Below are positions 24,588-33,444 of a stretch of 64,000 nucleotides of DNA, piece after piece. The notes beneath the pieces are model-generated. The model saw only the letters and a list, made by a program, of their open reading frames with translations, did no database searches and was not told the DNA's origin. Numbering within the stretch: position 1 is the stretch's first letter; each line of letters opens with the position of its first letter. The position numbers were made by a program, and so were the translations under genes. The DNA comes from Herbaspirillum aquaticum (GTDB lineage: Bacteria > Pseudomonadota > Gammaproteobacteria > Burkholderiales > Burkholderiaceae_D). The DNA lies in NCBI RefSeq assembly GCF_002213425.1, contig NZ_NJGV01000020.1, positions 62,001-126,000 on the forward strand, given 5' to 3'.

Positions 24588-24595
24588 TTATCGGC
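24588..24595 (-). promoter_or_regulatory. Sigma-28 (FliA)-type -10 element for the chemoreceptor
   Basis: The reverse strand has an exact GCCGATAA, the flagellar sigma factor -10 box, preceded by a poor -35. The -10 match and the downstream gene type support it, but the missing -35 keeps it tentative. Confidence 0.4.
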
Positions 24596-24651
24596 TCACT
24601 AAAAAGTTACCAATTTGGGTACATTTCAGTCAATGATGAGCTCGGCGGGTG

Positions 24652-24669
24652 TTGACGTTTTCTGCACCA
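24652..24669 (-). repeat. Dispersed repeat TGGTGCAGAAAACGTCAA, copy 2
   Basis: Identical over 20 bases (CATGGTGCAGAAAACGTCAA) to the copy at 27685-27704 and over 18 bases to that at 13911. Here it lies 17 bases downstream of the MFS exporter stop codon. Confidence 0.85.
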
Positions 24670-24686
24670 TGGCCCGCCAAGGCAGA

Positions 24687-26141
24687 TCAGGCGGGCGATT
24701 GCGCCTTGCGCCGCAAGCGGCTGGCACTGACTGCGGTGGCCAGTGCCGTGGCCAGGACCGCCACCCACAGTGCGAGACGGATCGCGTCGCCATCCTGGGC
24801 CGCACTCATCTTGAGCTCCCCTTGCGCCACCGCACCGGCGGTGTAGATCGCCAGGATCGTCCCCAGCAAGGCGGCGCCCAGGCACTGGCCGAAGGTACGC
24901 ATGATGGCCAGCACGCCCGAGGCATTGCCGCTGCGTTCGCGGGCGACATTGGAAAGCATCTCGCGGTTGTTGGGACTCTGGAAGAAACCGAAGCCCATGC
25001 CGCATACCAATGCGCGCCAGCCAATGTCCCAGGCCTGGGCGTGATCAGGCAGCAAGGCCAGCAAGCCCAGCCCGACCGTAAAGAGCGCCAGGCCCAGGCT
25101 CGACAGCAACGCCGGTGAATGACGGTCAGCCAGCTTGCCTGCATGCGGCGCCACCAGCACGATGCCCAGCGGCCAGGGTGTGAACAGTGCGGCCGACTCA
25201 AACGCGGTGTATCCATAGCCGTTCTGGAACAGGAAGGGCAAGGCCACGAAAGCGATGCCCTGCCCCACGAAGGACGCCAGCGAGGTCAGTGCGGCCAGCG
25301 AGAAACGTGCATTGGCAAAGATGTCCAGCGGCAACAGCGGCTCCGGTACACGGCGCTGGCCGCGCACGAAGGCGGCACCGGCCAGCAGCGCCACCAGGGC
25401 GTAGGCTGCCGCCTCCAGCCTGGCGTGGGTCCCCTGGCCCGGTTCGGCGAAGCGTGCACAGGTATCGGCCGCCATGATGATGGCGCCCATGGCCAGCGCC
25501 GACCACAGCGCACCGGCCACGTCGAAGGGCGCCTGCACCGGCTTGCGTGTTTCCGGAATGGCGCTCCACGACAGCAGCACGGCGACGATGCCCAGCGGCA
25601 CGTTGATGAGGAAAATCCACTCCCAGCCCAGCGCTGCCAGCAAGGTGCCGCCCAGTACCGGACCGACGGCCGTGCTGGCAGCCACCAGCACGGCATTCAA
25701 GCCGAGGATGCGGCCCAGCAGGCGGTTGGGAAAGACGGTGCGATGGATGGCTGGCGCAATGCTCAGCATGGCCGCGCCACCCAGCCCTTGCAGCACGCGC
25801 ATGGCAATGAGCAGATCCACTGAGTGCGACAGTGCGCAACCCAGCGAAGCCAGCGTGAAGACCGCCAGCCCGGCCGTGAACTGGGTGCGAAAGCCCAGCC
25901 TTGAGGACAGCGCCGCAAATGCGGCCAGCGTCATCGCCGTAGCCAGCAGGTAGGCGTTGGCTACCCACACGGAAGCAGCGGCCGAGGTCTGCAGCGCCAG
26001 GCTGATCTGTGGCAGCGCGACGTTGATGATGGTGCCGTCGAACACCGCCATGGTGGTGGCCGTCATGACAGCCAGCATGGCGCGGCGCCGCTGCACGCCC
26101 GGCAGGCCTTCGTCGCCGGGCAGGTCGGAAAAGAGTGACAT
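24687..26141 (-). CDS. MFS multidrug exporter, DHA2 (EmrB/QacA) type with 14 helices (484 aa)
   Basis: Fourteen helices can be counted. DHA2 motifs include TMAVFDGTIINVALPQI in helix 1 (motif D1), SSRLGFRTQFTAGLAVFTLA after helix 2, and the helix-5 antiporter motif NAVLVAASTAVGPVLGGTLL. Such proteins expel drugs or organic compounds in exchange for protons. The start MSLFSDLPGDE is taken because the longer frame has a non-family lead that runs into the promoter. It is divergent from a LysR regulator 129 bases away, the usual arrangement for a regulated exporter. Confidence 0.9.
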   Translation of the reverse strand: MSLFSDLPGDEGLPGVQRRRAMLAVMTATTMAVFDGTIINVALPQISLALQTSAAASVWVANAYLLATAMTLAAFAALSSRLGFRTQFTAGLAVFTLASLGCALSHSVDLLIAMRVLQGLGGAAMLSIAPAIHRTVFPNRLLGRILGLNAVLVAASTAVGPVLGGTLLAALGWEWIFLINVPLGIVAVLLSWSAIPETRKPVQAPFDVAGALWSALAMGAIIMAADTCARFAEPGQGTHARLEAAAYALVALLAGAAFVRGQRRVPEPLLPLDIFANARFSLAALTSLASFVGQGIAFVALPFLFQNGYGYTAFESAALFTPWPLGIVLVAPHAGKLADRHSPALLSSLGLALFTVGLGLLALLPDHAQAWDIGWRALVCGMGFGFFQSPNNREMLSNVARERSGNASGVLAIMRTFGQCLGAALLGTILAIYTAGAVAQGELKMSAAQDGDAIRLALWVAVLATALATAVSASRLRRKAQSPA

Positions 26142-26270
26142 GGAAATCGCCAGGGAAGATCGGATCAGGCCTTCACTATAGCCAGCCGCGAGACAAGGCG
26201 GAAGACGCATGGCTTGCATTGGATCATTGCATGGGACGCCATGTCATCGGTCGCATGCTAGGATGCCGCC

Positions 26271-27227
26271 ATGCCCGATACCGACCTCAATCTCCTGATC
26301 GCCCTGGATGCCCTCATCGCCGAAGCCAGTGTGGCCGGGGCTGCGCGCCGCCTGGGCCTGAGCGCCTCGGCCATGAGCCGTACCCTCACGCGCTTGCGCC
26401 AGGCCACCGGCGACCAGTTGCTGGTGCGGGCCGGGCGACAGATGGTGCTCACCCCCTGCGCGGAAGCCCTGCAGGAGCGCGTGCGCAACGTGGTACATGA
26501 GGCCCGCTCCGTGTTGCGACCTTCGGTACCGGAACTGGATGTGGCGCGGCTGGCGCGCGACTTCACCATCCGCGCCAACGAGGGCTTCATCGAAGCCTGC
26601 GGTGCCGCGCTCATCAGTGCCGTCACCAGCGAGGCCCCGCTGGTGCGCTTGCGCTTCGCGCCCAAGGTGGAGCGCAGTCCCCTGCCCTTGCGCGAAGGCA
26701 GTGCCGATATCGAGATCGGCGTGGCCAGCGAGATGGGACCGGAAGTGCGCCTGCAGACCCTGTTCCGGGACCGCTTCGTGGGCGCGGTCCGGGTCGGCCA
26801 TCCGCTGGCGGCCCTGCGGCGCGTGAGTGCCGAGCGCTATTGCGCCTATGACCACGTGAGCGCGTCCCCGCGCGGCGACCGCGCCAGTCCGCTCGATGCC
26901 GCACTGGCCGAGCGCGGCCTGGTGCGCAAGGTGGTGGCGGTGGTGCCGAGCTTTCCCGGTGCGCTGGCCGTCGTGCGCACCTCCGACCTGGTGGCCATGG
27001 TGCCGCGCTCCTTCCTGACCACGGCCGGCGCGCCGCGCAAGGATGGCAGTGCTTCCGGCATCCATCTGTTCGAACTGCCCATCGCGACCGCCCCCATCAT
27101 CGTCTCGCTGATGTGGCATCCCCGCGTGGAGCTGGACCCGGCGCATCGCTGGCTGCGCGACAAGGTGCGCGCGGTCTGCGCCGGACTGGCGCAGCAAGGT
27201 CCGGGTACCAAAGGGCGTCCCGGCTGA
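26271..27227 (+). CDS. LysR-family transcriptional regulator (318 aa)
   Basis: The N-terminal winged helix-turn-helix is clear (LNLLIALDALIAEASVAGAA, SASAMSRTLTRLRQATGDQL). The periplasmic-binding-type effector domain follows (about 95-300). Wording such as DLNLLIALDALI and SADIEIGVASEMG is like the NodD/PcpR-type LysR branch. It is divergent from the DHA2 exporter, which it probably activates or represses. The shared 129-base gap contains TGCATTGGATCATTGCA, a possible binding site. No coinducer can be named. Confidence 0.9.
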   Translation: MPDTDLNLLIALDALIAEASVAGAARRLGLSASAMSRTLTRLRQATGDQLLVRAGRQMVLTPCAEALQERVRNVVHEARSVLRPSVPELDVARLARDFTIRANEGFIEACGAALISAVTSEAPLVRLRFAPKVERSPLPLREGSADIEIGVASEMGPEVRLQTLFRDRFVGAVRVGHPLAALRRVSAERYCAYDHVSASPRGDRASPLDAALAERGLVRKVVAVVPSFPGALAVVRTSDLVAMVPRSFLTTAGAPRKDGSASGIHLFELPIATAPIIVSLMWHPRVELDPAHRWLRDKVRAVCAGLAQQGPGTKGRPG

Positions 27228-27249
27228 ACCCTTTTCCTGAAAGCACTCC

Positions 27250-27642
27250 ATGCAACTGCAAGGCATCCATCATGTGGCCATCATCTGTTCCGACTACGCC
27301 GTTTCCAAGGCTTTCTATGTGGACCTGCTGGGCCTGCGCGTGATCGCCGAGCATTACCGTGAAGCGCGCGACTCGTGGAAGCTGGACCTGGGCCTGCCCG
27401 ATGGCACCCAGGTCGAGCTGTTCTCCTTCCCGTCTCCGCCGGCCCGTCCCTCGCGTCCCGAGGCCTGCGGCCTGCGGCACCTGTCATTTGCGGTGGCCGA
27501 CGTCGCGGCCTGCAAGGCTGAGCTGGAGGCCAAGGGGGTGGCCGTGGAAGAGATCCGCGTGGATGAATACACGGGTCGGCGCTTCACCTTCTTCGCCGAC
27601 CCGGATGGGCTGCCGCTGGAACTGTATGAAGTGATGCGCTGA
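27250..27642 (+). CDS. VOC-family protein, glyoxalase I-like (YaeR/GloA2 type, 130 aa)
   Basis: The single vicinal-oxygen-chelate module pair is visible: MQLQGIHHVAIICSDYAVSK, FYVDLLGLRVIAEHYREARD, then GLRHLSFAVADVAACKAELE and FFADPDGLPLELYEV. Metal ligands would be His8 or His9, the Glu in QVELF, the second-half His in LRHLSF and the C-terminal Glu in LELYE. Length and motifs fit the YaeR/SMU1112c group of metal-dependent glyoxalase-like enzymes; the substrate is unknown. It lies 22 bases after the LysR gene in the same direction. Confidence 0.88.
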   Translation: MQLQGIHHVAIICSDYAVSKAFYVDLLGLRVIAEHYREARDSWKLDLGLPDGTQVELFSFPSPPARPSRPEACGLRHLSFAVADVAACKAELEAKGVAVEEIRVDEYTGRRFTFFADPDGLPLELYEVMR

Positions 27643-27686
27643 CCCCGCCCGTCCGCAAGCCGCGCCCGCCGTGCGCTTGCGGGGCA

Positions 27687-27704
27687 TGGTGCAGAAAACG
27701 TCAA
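27687..27704 (+). repeat. Dispersed repeat TGGTGCAGAAAACGTCAA, copy 3
   Basis: It lies 83 bases upstream of the AI-2E family permease and just after an inverted repeat CCGCAAGC/GCTTGCGG (27653-27682). The right flank GGCGCCAT can pair with ATGGTGC at its left end, so this copy could form a hairpin. Confidence 0.85.
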
Positions 27705-27787
27705 GGCGCCATGCGCACAGGCCAAGGGCAACGGCTATACTCGCGCTGCATTCCTGACCGGCCTGCCTTCCTGCCTACATCCACGCC

Positions 27788-29671
27788 ATGCAAAACCTCA
27801 AGTCTTCCGCCTTCTCGCGCCTGAGTTCCACCACCCTGCTGGGAGCTGCCGTGGTGCTGGGCATGCTCTACTTCGGTCGCGACATCCTGGCCCCGCTGGC
27901 GGTGGCCGGGATCGCCAGCCTGATCATCCTGCCGCTGGTGAGGAAGCTCGATGCCCTCGGCCTGAACCGGGCGGCGGCCGCGATGGTCTCGGTGCTGCTG
28001 GTCGGTGGCTGCCTGGTGGCGCTGGCGGTGGTGCTGACCTTCCAGCTGGTGAGCGTCACCAGCGACCTGCCGCAGTACCGCGACGCCATCCAGGACAAGG
28101 TGGAAAGCGTGCGCACCATGGCCGAGCGCCCCTTCGCCCGGCTCGAAGCCGAACTGAGCGCAGTGATCCCGCAGCCGCTGCCGGAGAGCGCACGCAGCGG
28201 CAAGAAGAATAGCCGCACCGCTGCCGCCGCCGCTGCAGCAGCCGCCACGCCCGAAGCCGATACCCGCATGTCGGTGCGCGGTGCCTTGCGGCGCCTCTTT
28301 GCGCTGGCCTGGGGGCCGATCGGCCAGGCCGGCATCGTGCTGGTGCTGCTGGTCTTCATCCTGCTGGAACAGGAATCCCTGCGCGAACGCCTGATTCGCC
28401 TGGCCGGGCTGACCGAGATGAGCCGCACCATGCAGGCGCTGGGCGATGCCGCCGAGGGCGTGTCGCGCTTCTTCTTCTCGCAGTTCATCGTCAACCTGGT
28501 GTTCGGACTCATCATGGGCGCGGTACTGGCCGCCGGTGGCGTGCCACATGCGGTGCTGTGGGGCGCGCTGGCCGGGGTGCTGCGCTTCGTACCCTACCTG
28601 GGGGCGCTGGCTTCCGGGCTGATGATTTCGGTGTTCATCGCCGCCATCGATCCCGGCTGGTGGCTGGCACTGTCCTTCCTGGCCTTCTATGTGGGACTGG
28701 AAGTGATCGTGGCCAACTTCATCGAGCCGCGCGTCTATGGCCACAGCTCCGGCCTCTCCCCGCTGGCGGTGATCGTCTCGGCGCTGTTCTGGGGCACGCT
28801 GTGGGGGCCCATCGGCCTGCTGCTCTCCACTCCCTTGACGCTGTGCCTGGTGGTGGCCGGACGTCACGTGGCCGCGCTGGAACCGATCACCATCCTGCTG
28901 GGCGAAGCGCCCGACATGACCCACGCCGAGCGCTTCTACCAGCGTGCCCTGGCCGGTGAATCGGAGGCCATCATCCGCGATGCACGCGGCCATCTGCAAA
29001 AGCAGAGCTTCGCCAAGTATTGCGACCAGATCCTGCTGCCCGGCCTGGCCTTGGCGGCATTGGATCTGCGCCATGGCCGTATCGAAGGCGCGCAGCAGGA
29101 ACGGCTGCTGCACTCGGTCTCGCAGCTCACCGAAGTGCTCACCCAAAGCCCGGGTGCGCCACGCAGCCTGCGCCGCCGGCGCGAGGTGCCGCTGCTCAAC
29201 AGCGGCGTCGGCGCGCACCTGCGCGAATTGCGCCAGGCGCGGCTGGGCCGCTGGCAGGGTTCGCTGGATGTGCCGCAGGGATCGGTGGTGCTGTGCGGCG
29301 GCTTGCGCGGTGAGCGCGATGACCTGCTCTCCGAACTGCTGGTGCATGCCCTGCGCGTGACCGGCATCGATGCCCGCAGCATCACGCTGGACCAGTCCGA
29401 AGAAGAACAGCCCGATACCAGCAAGGCGGAACTGGTGTCCATCGTGTTCCTGGTCTATCCGGTGCGCGAGAAGCTGGAAGCGTGGATGGCGGTGGTACAT
29501 GACCTGCGCGAGAACTTGCCGCATGCGCTGCTGGTCACCATCCGCCCCTCCTTCTTCAACGAGGAAGTGGAGGCCGCGACCGTGAAGGAACAGGTGGACA
29601 TGGTGCTGTCGTCCTTCGAAGAAGGGCTGGCGTTTGCGTCTACGCATATGCGGCCGGCCATCAAGGCATGA
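27788..29671 (+). CDS. AI-2E family (PerM) permease with long C-terminal cytosolic extension (627 aa)
   Basis: The N-terminal 360 residues match the AI-2E/PerM exporter family: paired helices (TTLLGAAVVLGMLYFGRDIL, LAVAGIASLIILPLVRKLDA), a central polar region with an Ala run, and the family core FVPYLGALASGLMISVFIAA with FIEPRVYGHSSGLSPLAVIV and GPIGLLLSTPLTLCLVVAGR. Family members usually stop near 350-400 residues. Here about 250 more residues follow: a helical block, then VVLCGGLRGERDDLLSELLV and LVSIVFLVYPVREKLEAWMA, which look like a Rossmann-type domain. A strong terminator follows. The substrate is unknown; some relatives are Na+/H+ antiporters. Confidence 0.9.
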   Translation: MQNLKSSAFSRLSSTTLLGAAVVLGMLYFGRDILAPLAVAGIASLIILPLVRKLDALGLNRAAAAMVSVLLVGGCLVALAVVLTFQLVSVTSDLPQYRDAIQDKVESVRTMAERPFARLEAELSAVIPQPLPESARSGKKNSRTAAAAAAAAATPEADTRMSVRGALRRLFALAWGPIGQAGIVLVLLVFILLEQESLRERLIRLAGLTEMSRTMQALGDAAEGVSRFFFSQFIVNLVFGLIMGAVLAAGGVPHAVLWGALAGVLRFVPYLGALASGLMISVFIAAIDPGWWLALSFLAFYVGLEVIVANFIEPRVYGHSSGLSPLAVIVSALFWGTLWGPIGLLLSTPLTLCLVVAGRHVAALEPITILLGEAPDMTHAERFYQRALAGESEAIIRDARGHLQKQSFAKYCDQILLPGLALAALDLRHGRIEGAQQERLLHSVSQLTEVLTQSPGAPRSLRRRREVPLLNSGVGAHLRELRQARLGRWQGSLDVPQGSVVLCGGLRGERDDLLSELLVHALRVTGIDARSITLDQSEEEQPDTSKAELVSIVFLVYPVREKLEAWMAVVHDLRENLPHALLVTIRPSFFNEEVEAATVKEQVDMVLSSFEEGLAFASTHMRPAIKA

Positions 29672-29700
29672 GCCCAAGCAGGCTCAACGACGCACGAAAA

Positions 29701-29730
29701 AAAACCGCCCGGCTTGCACCGGGCGGTTTT
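29701..29730. terminator. Bidirectional Rho-independent terminator between the permease and ilvD
   Basis: AAACCGCCCGG-CTTGCA-CCGGGCGGTTT, an 11-bp stem flanked by an A run on the left and a T run on the right, so it can stop both convergent transcripts. Confidence 0.9.
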
Positions 29731-29775
29731 TCTTTTGCTACATCGTTGCGTCACCGTCAGTGACGGCCACGGGAA

Positions 29776-31638
29776 TTAACGCTTCAACTGCGACAGGTCA
29801 CGCACGGCGCCGCGATCGGCCGACGTGGTCAGCGCCGCATAAGCCTGCAGTGCCTGCGATACCACGCGCTGGCGGTTGCCCGGCTGCCACGCGGCATCGC
29901 CACGGGCTTCCATCTCGGTCCGGCGCTTGGCCAGTTCTTCACCGGAGATGCGCAGGTTGATGGTGCGGTTGGGGATGTCGATATCGATCATGTCACCCTC
30001 TTCCACCAGGCCGATGGCACCGCCTTCGGCCGCTTCCGGCGAAGCGTGGCCGATCACCAGGCCCGAGGAACCGCCGGAGAAGCGGCCATCGGTAAACAGT
30101 GCGCACGCCTTGCCCAGGCCCTTGGACTTGATGTACGAGGTCGGGTACAGCATTTCCTGCATGCCGGGACCGCCCTTGGGACCTTCGTAACGCACGATGA
30201 CCACGTCACCGGCCTTGACCTTGTCGCCCAGGATGCCTTCGACGGCTGCGTCCTGGCTTTCGAATACGCGCGCCGTGCCGGAGAACTTCAGGATGCTTTC
30301 ATCCACGCCTGCGGTCTTGACGATGCAACCCTTCTCGGCGATGTTGCCGTACAGGACGGCCAGGCCGCCGTCTTGCGAGTAGGCGTGTTCACGATCGCGG
30401 ATGCAGCCGTTGGCGCGGTCCAGGTCGCTGTCTTCAAAACGCTCTTCCTGCGAGAAGGCCGTTTGCGTGGGCACGCCACCGGGGGCGGCACGGAACAGCT
30501 TGTGCACGGCCGGGTCGCTGGTGACGCGGATGTCGAATTTCTCGATGGCTTCACCCAGGGACTTGCTGTGCACGGTCGGACGCGAGGTGTCCAGCAGGCC
30601 GGCGCGGGCCAGCTCACCCAGGATGGCGATGATGCCGCCGGCGCGGTGCACGTCTTCGATGTGGTACTTGTTGGTCATCGGCGCCACCTTGCACAGGCAG
30701 GGGACCTTGCGCGAGATGCGGTCGATGTCGGCCATGGTGAATTCCACCTTGGCTTCGTGGGCTGCGGCCAGCAGGTGCAGCACGGTGTTGGTGGAGCCGC
30801 CCATGGAGACGTCCAGGGCCATGGCGTTTTCCCAGGTTTCCTTGGTGCAGATGTTGCGCGGCAGGATGCTGTAGTCGTCCTGTTCGTAGTGGCGCTTGGC
30901 CAGTTCGACGATCAGGCGGCCGGCGCGCAGGAACAGTTCCTTGCGGTCGGCGTGCGTGGCGAGCACGGTGCCATTGCCCGGCAGCGACAGGCCCAGTACT
31001 TCGGTCAGGCAGTTCATCGAGTTGGCGGTAAACATGCCCGAGCAGGAACCGCAGGTCGGACAGGCCGAGCGTTCCACTTCGGCCACGTCGGCATCCGAGA
31101 TGTTCTTGTCGCCGGCCTGGATCATGGCGTCGACCAGGTCCAGCTTGATGACCTTCTTGTCGGTGTTGACGGTCTTGATGAACTTGCCGGCTTCCATCGG
31201 GCCACCGGAGACGAAGACCACGGGGATGTTCAGGCGCATGGCGGCCATGAGCATGCCCGGGGTGATCTTGTCGCAGTTGGAGATGCAGACCATGGCGTCG
31301 GCACAGTGGGCGTTGACCATGTATTCGACCGAGTCGGCGATCAGGTCGCGCGAAGGCAGCGAGTACAGCATGCCGTCGTGGCCCATGGCGATGCCGTCAT
31401 CCACGGCGATGGTGTTGAATTCCTTGGCCACGCCACCGGCCGCCTCGATCTCGCGCGCCACCAGCTGGCCCAGGTCCTTCAGGTGCACGTGGCCGGGCAC
31501 GAACTGGGTGAAGGAGTTCACGACCGCAATGATGGGCTTGCTGAAATCGCCATCCTTCATGCCGGTGGCACGCCACAGCGCACGCGCGCCGGCCATGTTG
31601 CGGCCTTGGGTGGTGGTATAGGAACGGTAGGTCGGCAT
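29776..31638 (-). CDS. ilvD: Dihydroxy-acid dehydratase (620 aa)
   Basis: It catalyses the dehydration step of isoleucine, valine and pantothenate synthesis using an iron-sulfur cluster. Visible motifs are [20 protein letters not shown] (cluster Cys), [20 protein letters not shown] (second signature) and [17 protein letters not shown]; the C-terminal domain has [20 protein letters not shown]. The length is that of the long E. coli-type enzyme (616 aa). The start [13 protein letters not shown] follows GAGGAGAC; a longer frame adds a non-family lead. It is a single gene, and its upstream region is AT-rich. Confidence 0.95.
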   Translation of the reverse strand: MPTYRSYTTTQGRNMAGARALWRATGMKDGDFSKPIIAVVNSFTQFVPGHVHLKDLGQLVAREIEAAGGVAKEFNTIAVDDGIAMGHDGMLYSLPSRDLIADSVEYMVNAHCADAMVCISNCDKITPGMLMAAMRLNIPVVFVSGGPMEAGKFIKTVNTDKKVIKLDLVDAMIQAGDKNISDADVAEVERSACPTCGSCSGMFTANSMNCLTEVLGLSLPGNGTVLATHADRKELFLRAGRLIVELAKRHYEQDDYSILPRNICTKETWENAMALDVSMGGSTNTVLHLLAAAHEAKVEFTMADIDRISRKVPCLCKVAPMTNKYHIEDVHRAGGIIAILGELARAGLLDTSRPTVHSKSLGEAIEKFDIRVTSDPAVHKLFRAAPGGVPTQTAFSQEERFEDSDLDRANGCIRDREHAYSQDGGLAVLYGNIAEKGCIVKTAGVDESILKFSGTARVFESQDAAVEGILGDKVKAGDVVIVRYEGPKGGPGMQEMLYPTSYIKSKGLGKACALFTDGRFSGGSSGLVIGHASPEAAEGGAIGLVEEGDMIDIDIPNRTINLRISGEELAKRRTEMEARGDAAWQPGNRQRVVSQALQAYAALTTSADRGAVRDLSQLKR

Positions 31639-31725
31639 GATGGGTGTCTCCTCAGGGCTGCTTAGGGAAAAAGGGAGCACAAGAGTGCCTTCGGGGGGAG
31701 TGTTTGTCCAATATATAATTCGATG

Positions 31726-31754
31726 GCTATTAATATCTATTGAATATTAATAGC
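31726..31754. promoter_or_regulatory. AT-rich inverted repeat upstream of ilvD and the AT-rich gene pair
   Basis: GCTATTAATAT-CTATTGA-ATATTAATAGC, an 11-bp perfect stem in the divergent control region. It could be an operator or a target for a nucleoid silencer such as an H-NS-like protein. Confidence 0.45.
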
Positions 31755-31923
31755 GCGCCTTATATCAAACAGTTGATAGAGCTTAGAAACAACGTCACTA
31801 AAAATTTGCACAATAAAATTTCCGCGCGGAACGAAATTTACGATCGACGGCAACATCGCAAAAACTAAGCATTTTTTGCTTTCCACCGCGACTTCATCGC
31901 TGCTACATTCCAAGAAAATAAAT

Positions 31924-32343
31924 ATGATTTTCTTGGGGGAAGAAGTGGAACCACTGTCGCTGATACTTAGTCTTGCGTTACAACATCCTCAGGCGGTAGA
32001 TCAGGCGGCGCGAAGCTACAATACGCCCGGTACGGTCAATACCGCCAATATCGAGTCGAGCCTGGCGGACTTCGCGAAGGAAACGCTTCATTGCTATCAC
32101 CCGAGCGCCCGATTCCGCGACGTGAATTTCGTCGCCGCTCCTTGGCCTGAGCACTACAAGTTTGGTGCCAACGCATCGGCAGTGATTCAAATAAGCTTTA
32201 CAGGACTGACAAATCAGCCTTACCAGATGCTGGTTGCCGCAATGGCCAAAGAGCGAAGCTATCGGACCTTCGTGCTCGCGGAAAATTCAAGGATTCAATA
32301 CAACCGGAATTGCGCACTAGAGCGCTGGACTGCGGCAAATTGA
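31924..32343 (+). CDS. Orphan AT-rich gene of unknown function (139 aa)
   Basis: The product (MIFLGEEVEPLSLILSLALQ...) has no signal peptide and reads as a soluble alpha/beta protein; the end, YRTFVLAENSRIQYNRNCAL, is polar. A GTG start seven codons later (VEPLSL) has a GGGGGA ribosome site and is an equally good choice. Base composition is lower in GC and richer in rare codons than its neighbours, suggesting transfer. It is followed 24 bases later by a second AT-rich gene in the same direction, so the two form a small cassette inserted between ilvD and mntP. No family is recognised. Confidence 0.65.
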   Translation: MIFLGEEVEPLSLILSLALQHPQAVDQAARSYNTPGTVNTANIESSLADFAKETLHCYHPSARFRDVNFVAAPWPEHYKFGANASAVIQISFTGLTNQPYQMLVAAMAKERSYRTFVLAENSRIQYNRNCALERWTAAN

Positions 32344-32367
32344 AAACAATTCACAGAGAGCCATTTG

Positions 32368-32631
32368 ATGAAGCAGGACATTACATTCCAAGACAGTATT
32401 CTCAAGGCTCTGGTCCTAGATGAAAACGTCTTTCATAACATCAACTCGATAATGTCGATCACCAAAACTGAGGAGGGGCATCGACGCAAAATTGCCTATC
32501 ATCTTATGCTGATGGAAGACATGAACCTCATCGTCAAGTCGGTTTCTTCCGCACTTGACGAGTACCGGGTTTCCGCAACTGGGCAGGAGCGCTTCGCTTG
32601 GCTTGAAAAGAATTCTGCAAACGTAGCCTGA
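32368..32631 (+). CDS. Orphan AT-rich small protein, possible winged helix (87 aa)
   Basis: The sequence MKQDITFQDSILKALVLDEN, then KIAYHLMLMEDMNLIV and YRVSATGQERFAWLEKNS, has the helix-helix-wing pattern of small winged-helix proteins. The YHLxxLxxxGLI...ITxxGxxFL style is seen in DUF2513 proteins. DNA binding is thus possible but unproven. It is second in the AT-rich cassette and might act as a small regulator of its partner, which is inference. Confidence 0.6.
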   Translation: MKQDITFQDSILKALVLDENVFHNINSIMSITKTEEGHRRKIAYHLMLMEDMNLIVKSVSSALDEYRVSATGQERFAWLEKNSANVA

Positions 32632-32676
32632 GCTTGGCGCAGTCAAACCCTGCCTCTTGCGATCAGGCCAATTGGC

Positions 32677-33255
32677 TTATCCGACGCGGCTCATGTGTTC
32701 ATAGAGGATCGCCGCCCCCACGCCAATCAACACCACGCCACCGATGATCTCGGCACGCTTGCCGATCAGGTGGCCCAGCACGCGGCCGACCATTACGCCG
32801 ATGGTGACCATGGTGGTGGTGGCCAGGCCGATCAGGAGCGCGGCTTCGAGGATGTTGACGTCGATGAAGGCCAGGCCCACGCCCACGGCCATGGCGTCGA
32901 TGCTGGTGGCCACCGCGGTGAGGGCCAGCATGACCACTGATTGCTTCTGCGGGGCGATGCCGGCGTCTTCTTCCTCATCGTCGTCGCTCAAGCCTTCGTG
33001 GATCATGCGCGCGCCCAGTACCAGCAGCAGCACGAAGGCGATCCAGTGATCCCATTGCGAGACCCACTTGGTCGCGACGGAACCGGCGAACCAGCCGATC
33101 AAGGGCGTGATGGCTTCGATTACGCCGAACAGCAGGCCGATGCGCAATGCCTGCAGGAAGCGGGGCTTCTGCATGGCGGCACCCTTGCCGATGGCGGCCG
33201 CAAAAGCGTCGGTGGACATCGCCAGCGCGAGGAGAAGGAGAGCGGGGAAATTCAT
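32677..33255 (-). CDS. mntP: Manganese efflux pump MntP (192 aa)
   Basis: Six membrane helices and the MntP hallmarks are visible: [20 protein letters not shown] with the Asp in the first helix, and the second-repeat equivalent [20 protein letters not shown]. An acidic loop DDDEEEDAG lies between helices 3 and 4. The protein exports Mn(II) to prevent toxicity. A yybP-ykoY manganese riboswitch and a sigma-70 promoter lie directly upstream, which fits Mn-induced expression. Assignment is firm from both protein and leader. Confidence 0.95.
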   Translation of the reverse strand: MNFPALLLLALAMSTDAFAAAIGKGAAMQKPRFLQALRIGLLFGVIEAITPLIGWFAGSVATKWVSQWDHWIAFVLLLVLGARMIHEGLSDDDEEEDAGIAPQKQSVVMLALTAVATSIDAMAVGVGLAFIDVNILEAALLIGLATTTMVTIGVMVGRVLGHLIGKRAEIIGGVVLIGVGAAILYEHMSRVG

Positions 33256-33321
33256 GAGCGGGGATTCCTTGGCCGGGCGAAAAGTCCATGGACGCGCCTG
33301 CGCGCCCAGCCTGGCCGCAGG

Positions 33322-33440
33322 ATACGTCTATGGTCTCGCCTACCTGGATGGCTACCCGCGCCACGGCATCGATGCTGCCGAGAATGTTGACACGGGCTCT
33401 TCCGGATGACCCGAAAGCTGGCTACTCCCCAAAGAGAAGC
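33322..33440 (-). ncRNA. yybP-ykoY manganese riboswitch in the mntP leader
   Basis: Read on the reverse strand, the leader contains in order TTTGGGGAGTAGCC, GTCAACATTCTCGGCAGC, GCGGGTAGCC and GGCGAGACCA. These are the conserved blocks of the yybP-ykoY Mn(II)-sensing riboswitch, with the two internal loops that meet at the metal site. In this family Mn binding permits expression of the efflux gene, here mntP, whose start is 66 bases farther downstream. The element begins almost exactly at the predicted transcription start. Boundaries are approximate. Confidence 0.9.
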
Positions 33441-33444
33441 CCGG

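Larger units (their letters stand above)
24360..24686. other. Intergenic region upstream of the chemoreceptor
   Basis: No coding frame looks real. The stretch contains a sigma-28-like -10 box and one copy of the dispersed 18-base repeat just after the MFS stop codon. Confidence 0.5.
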
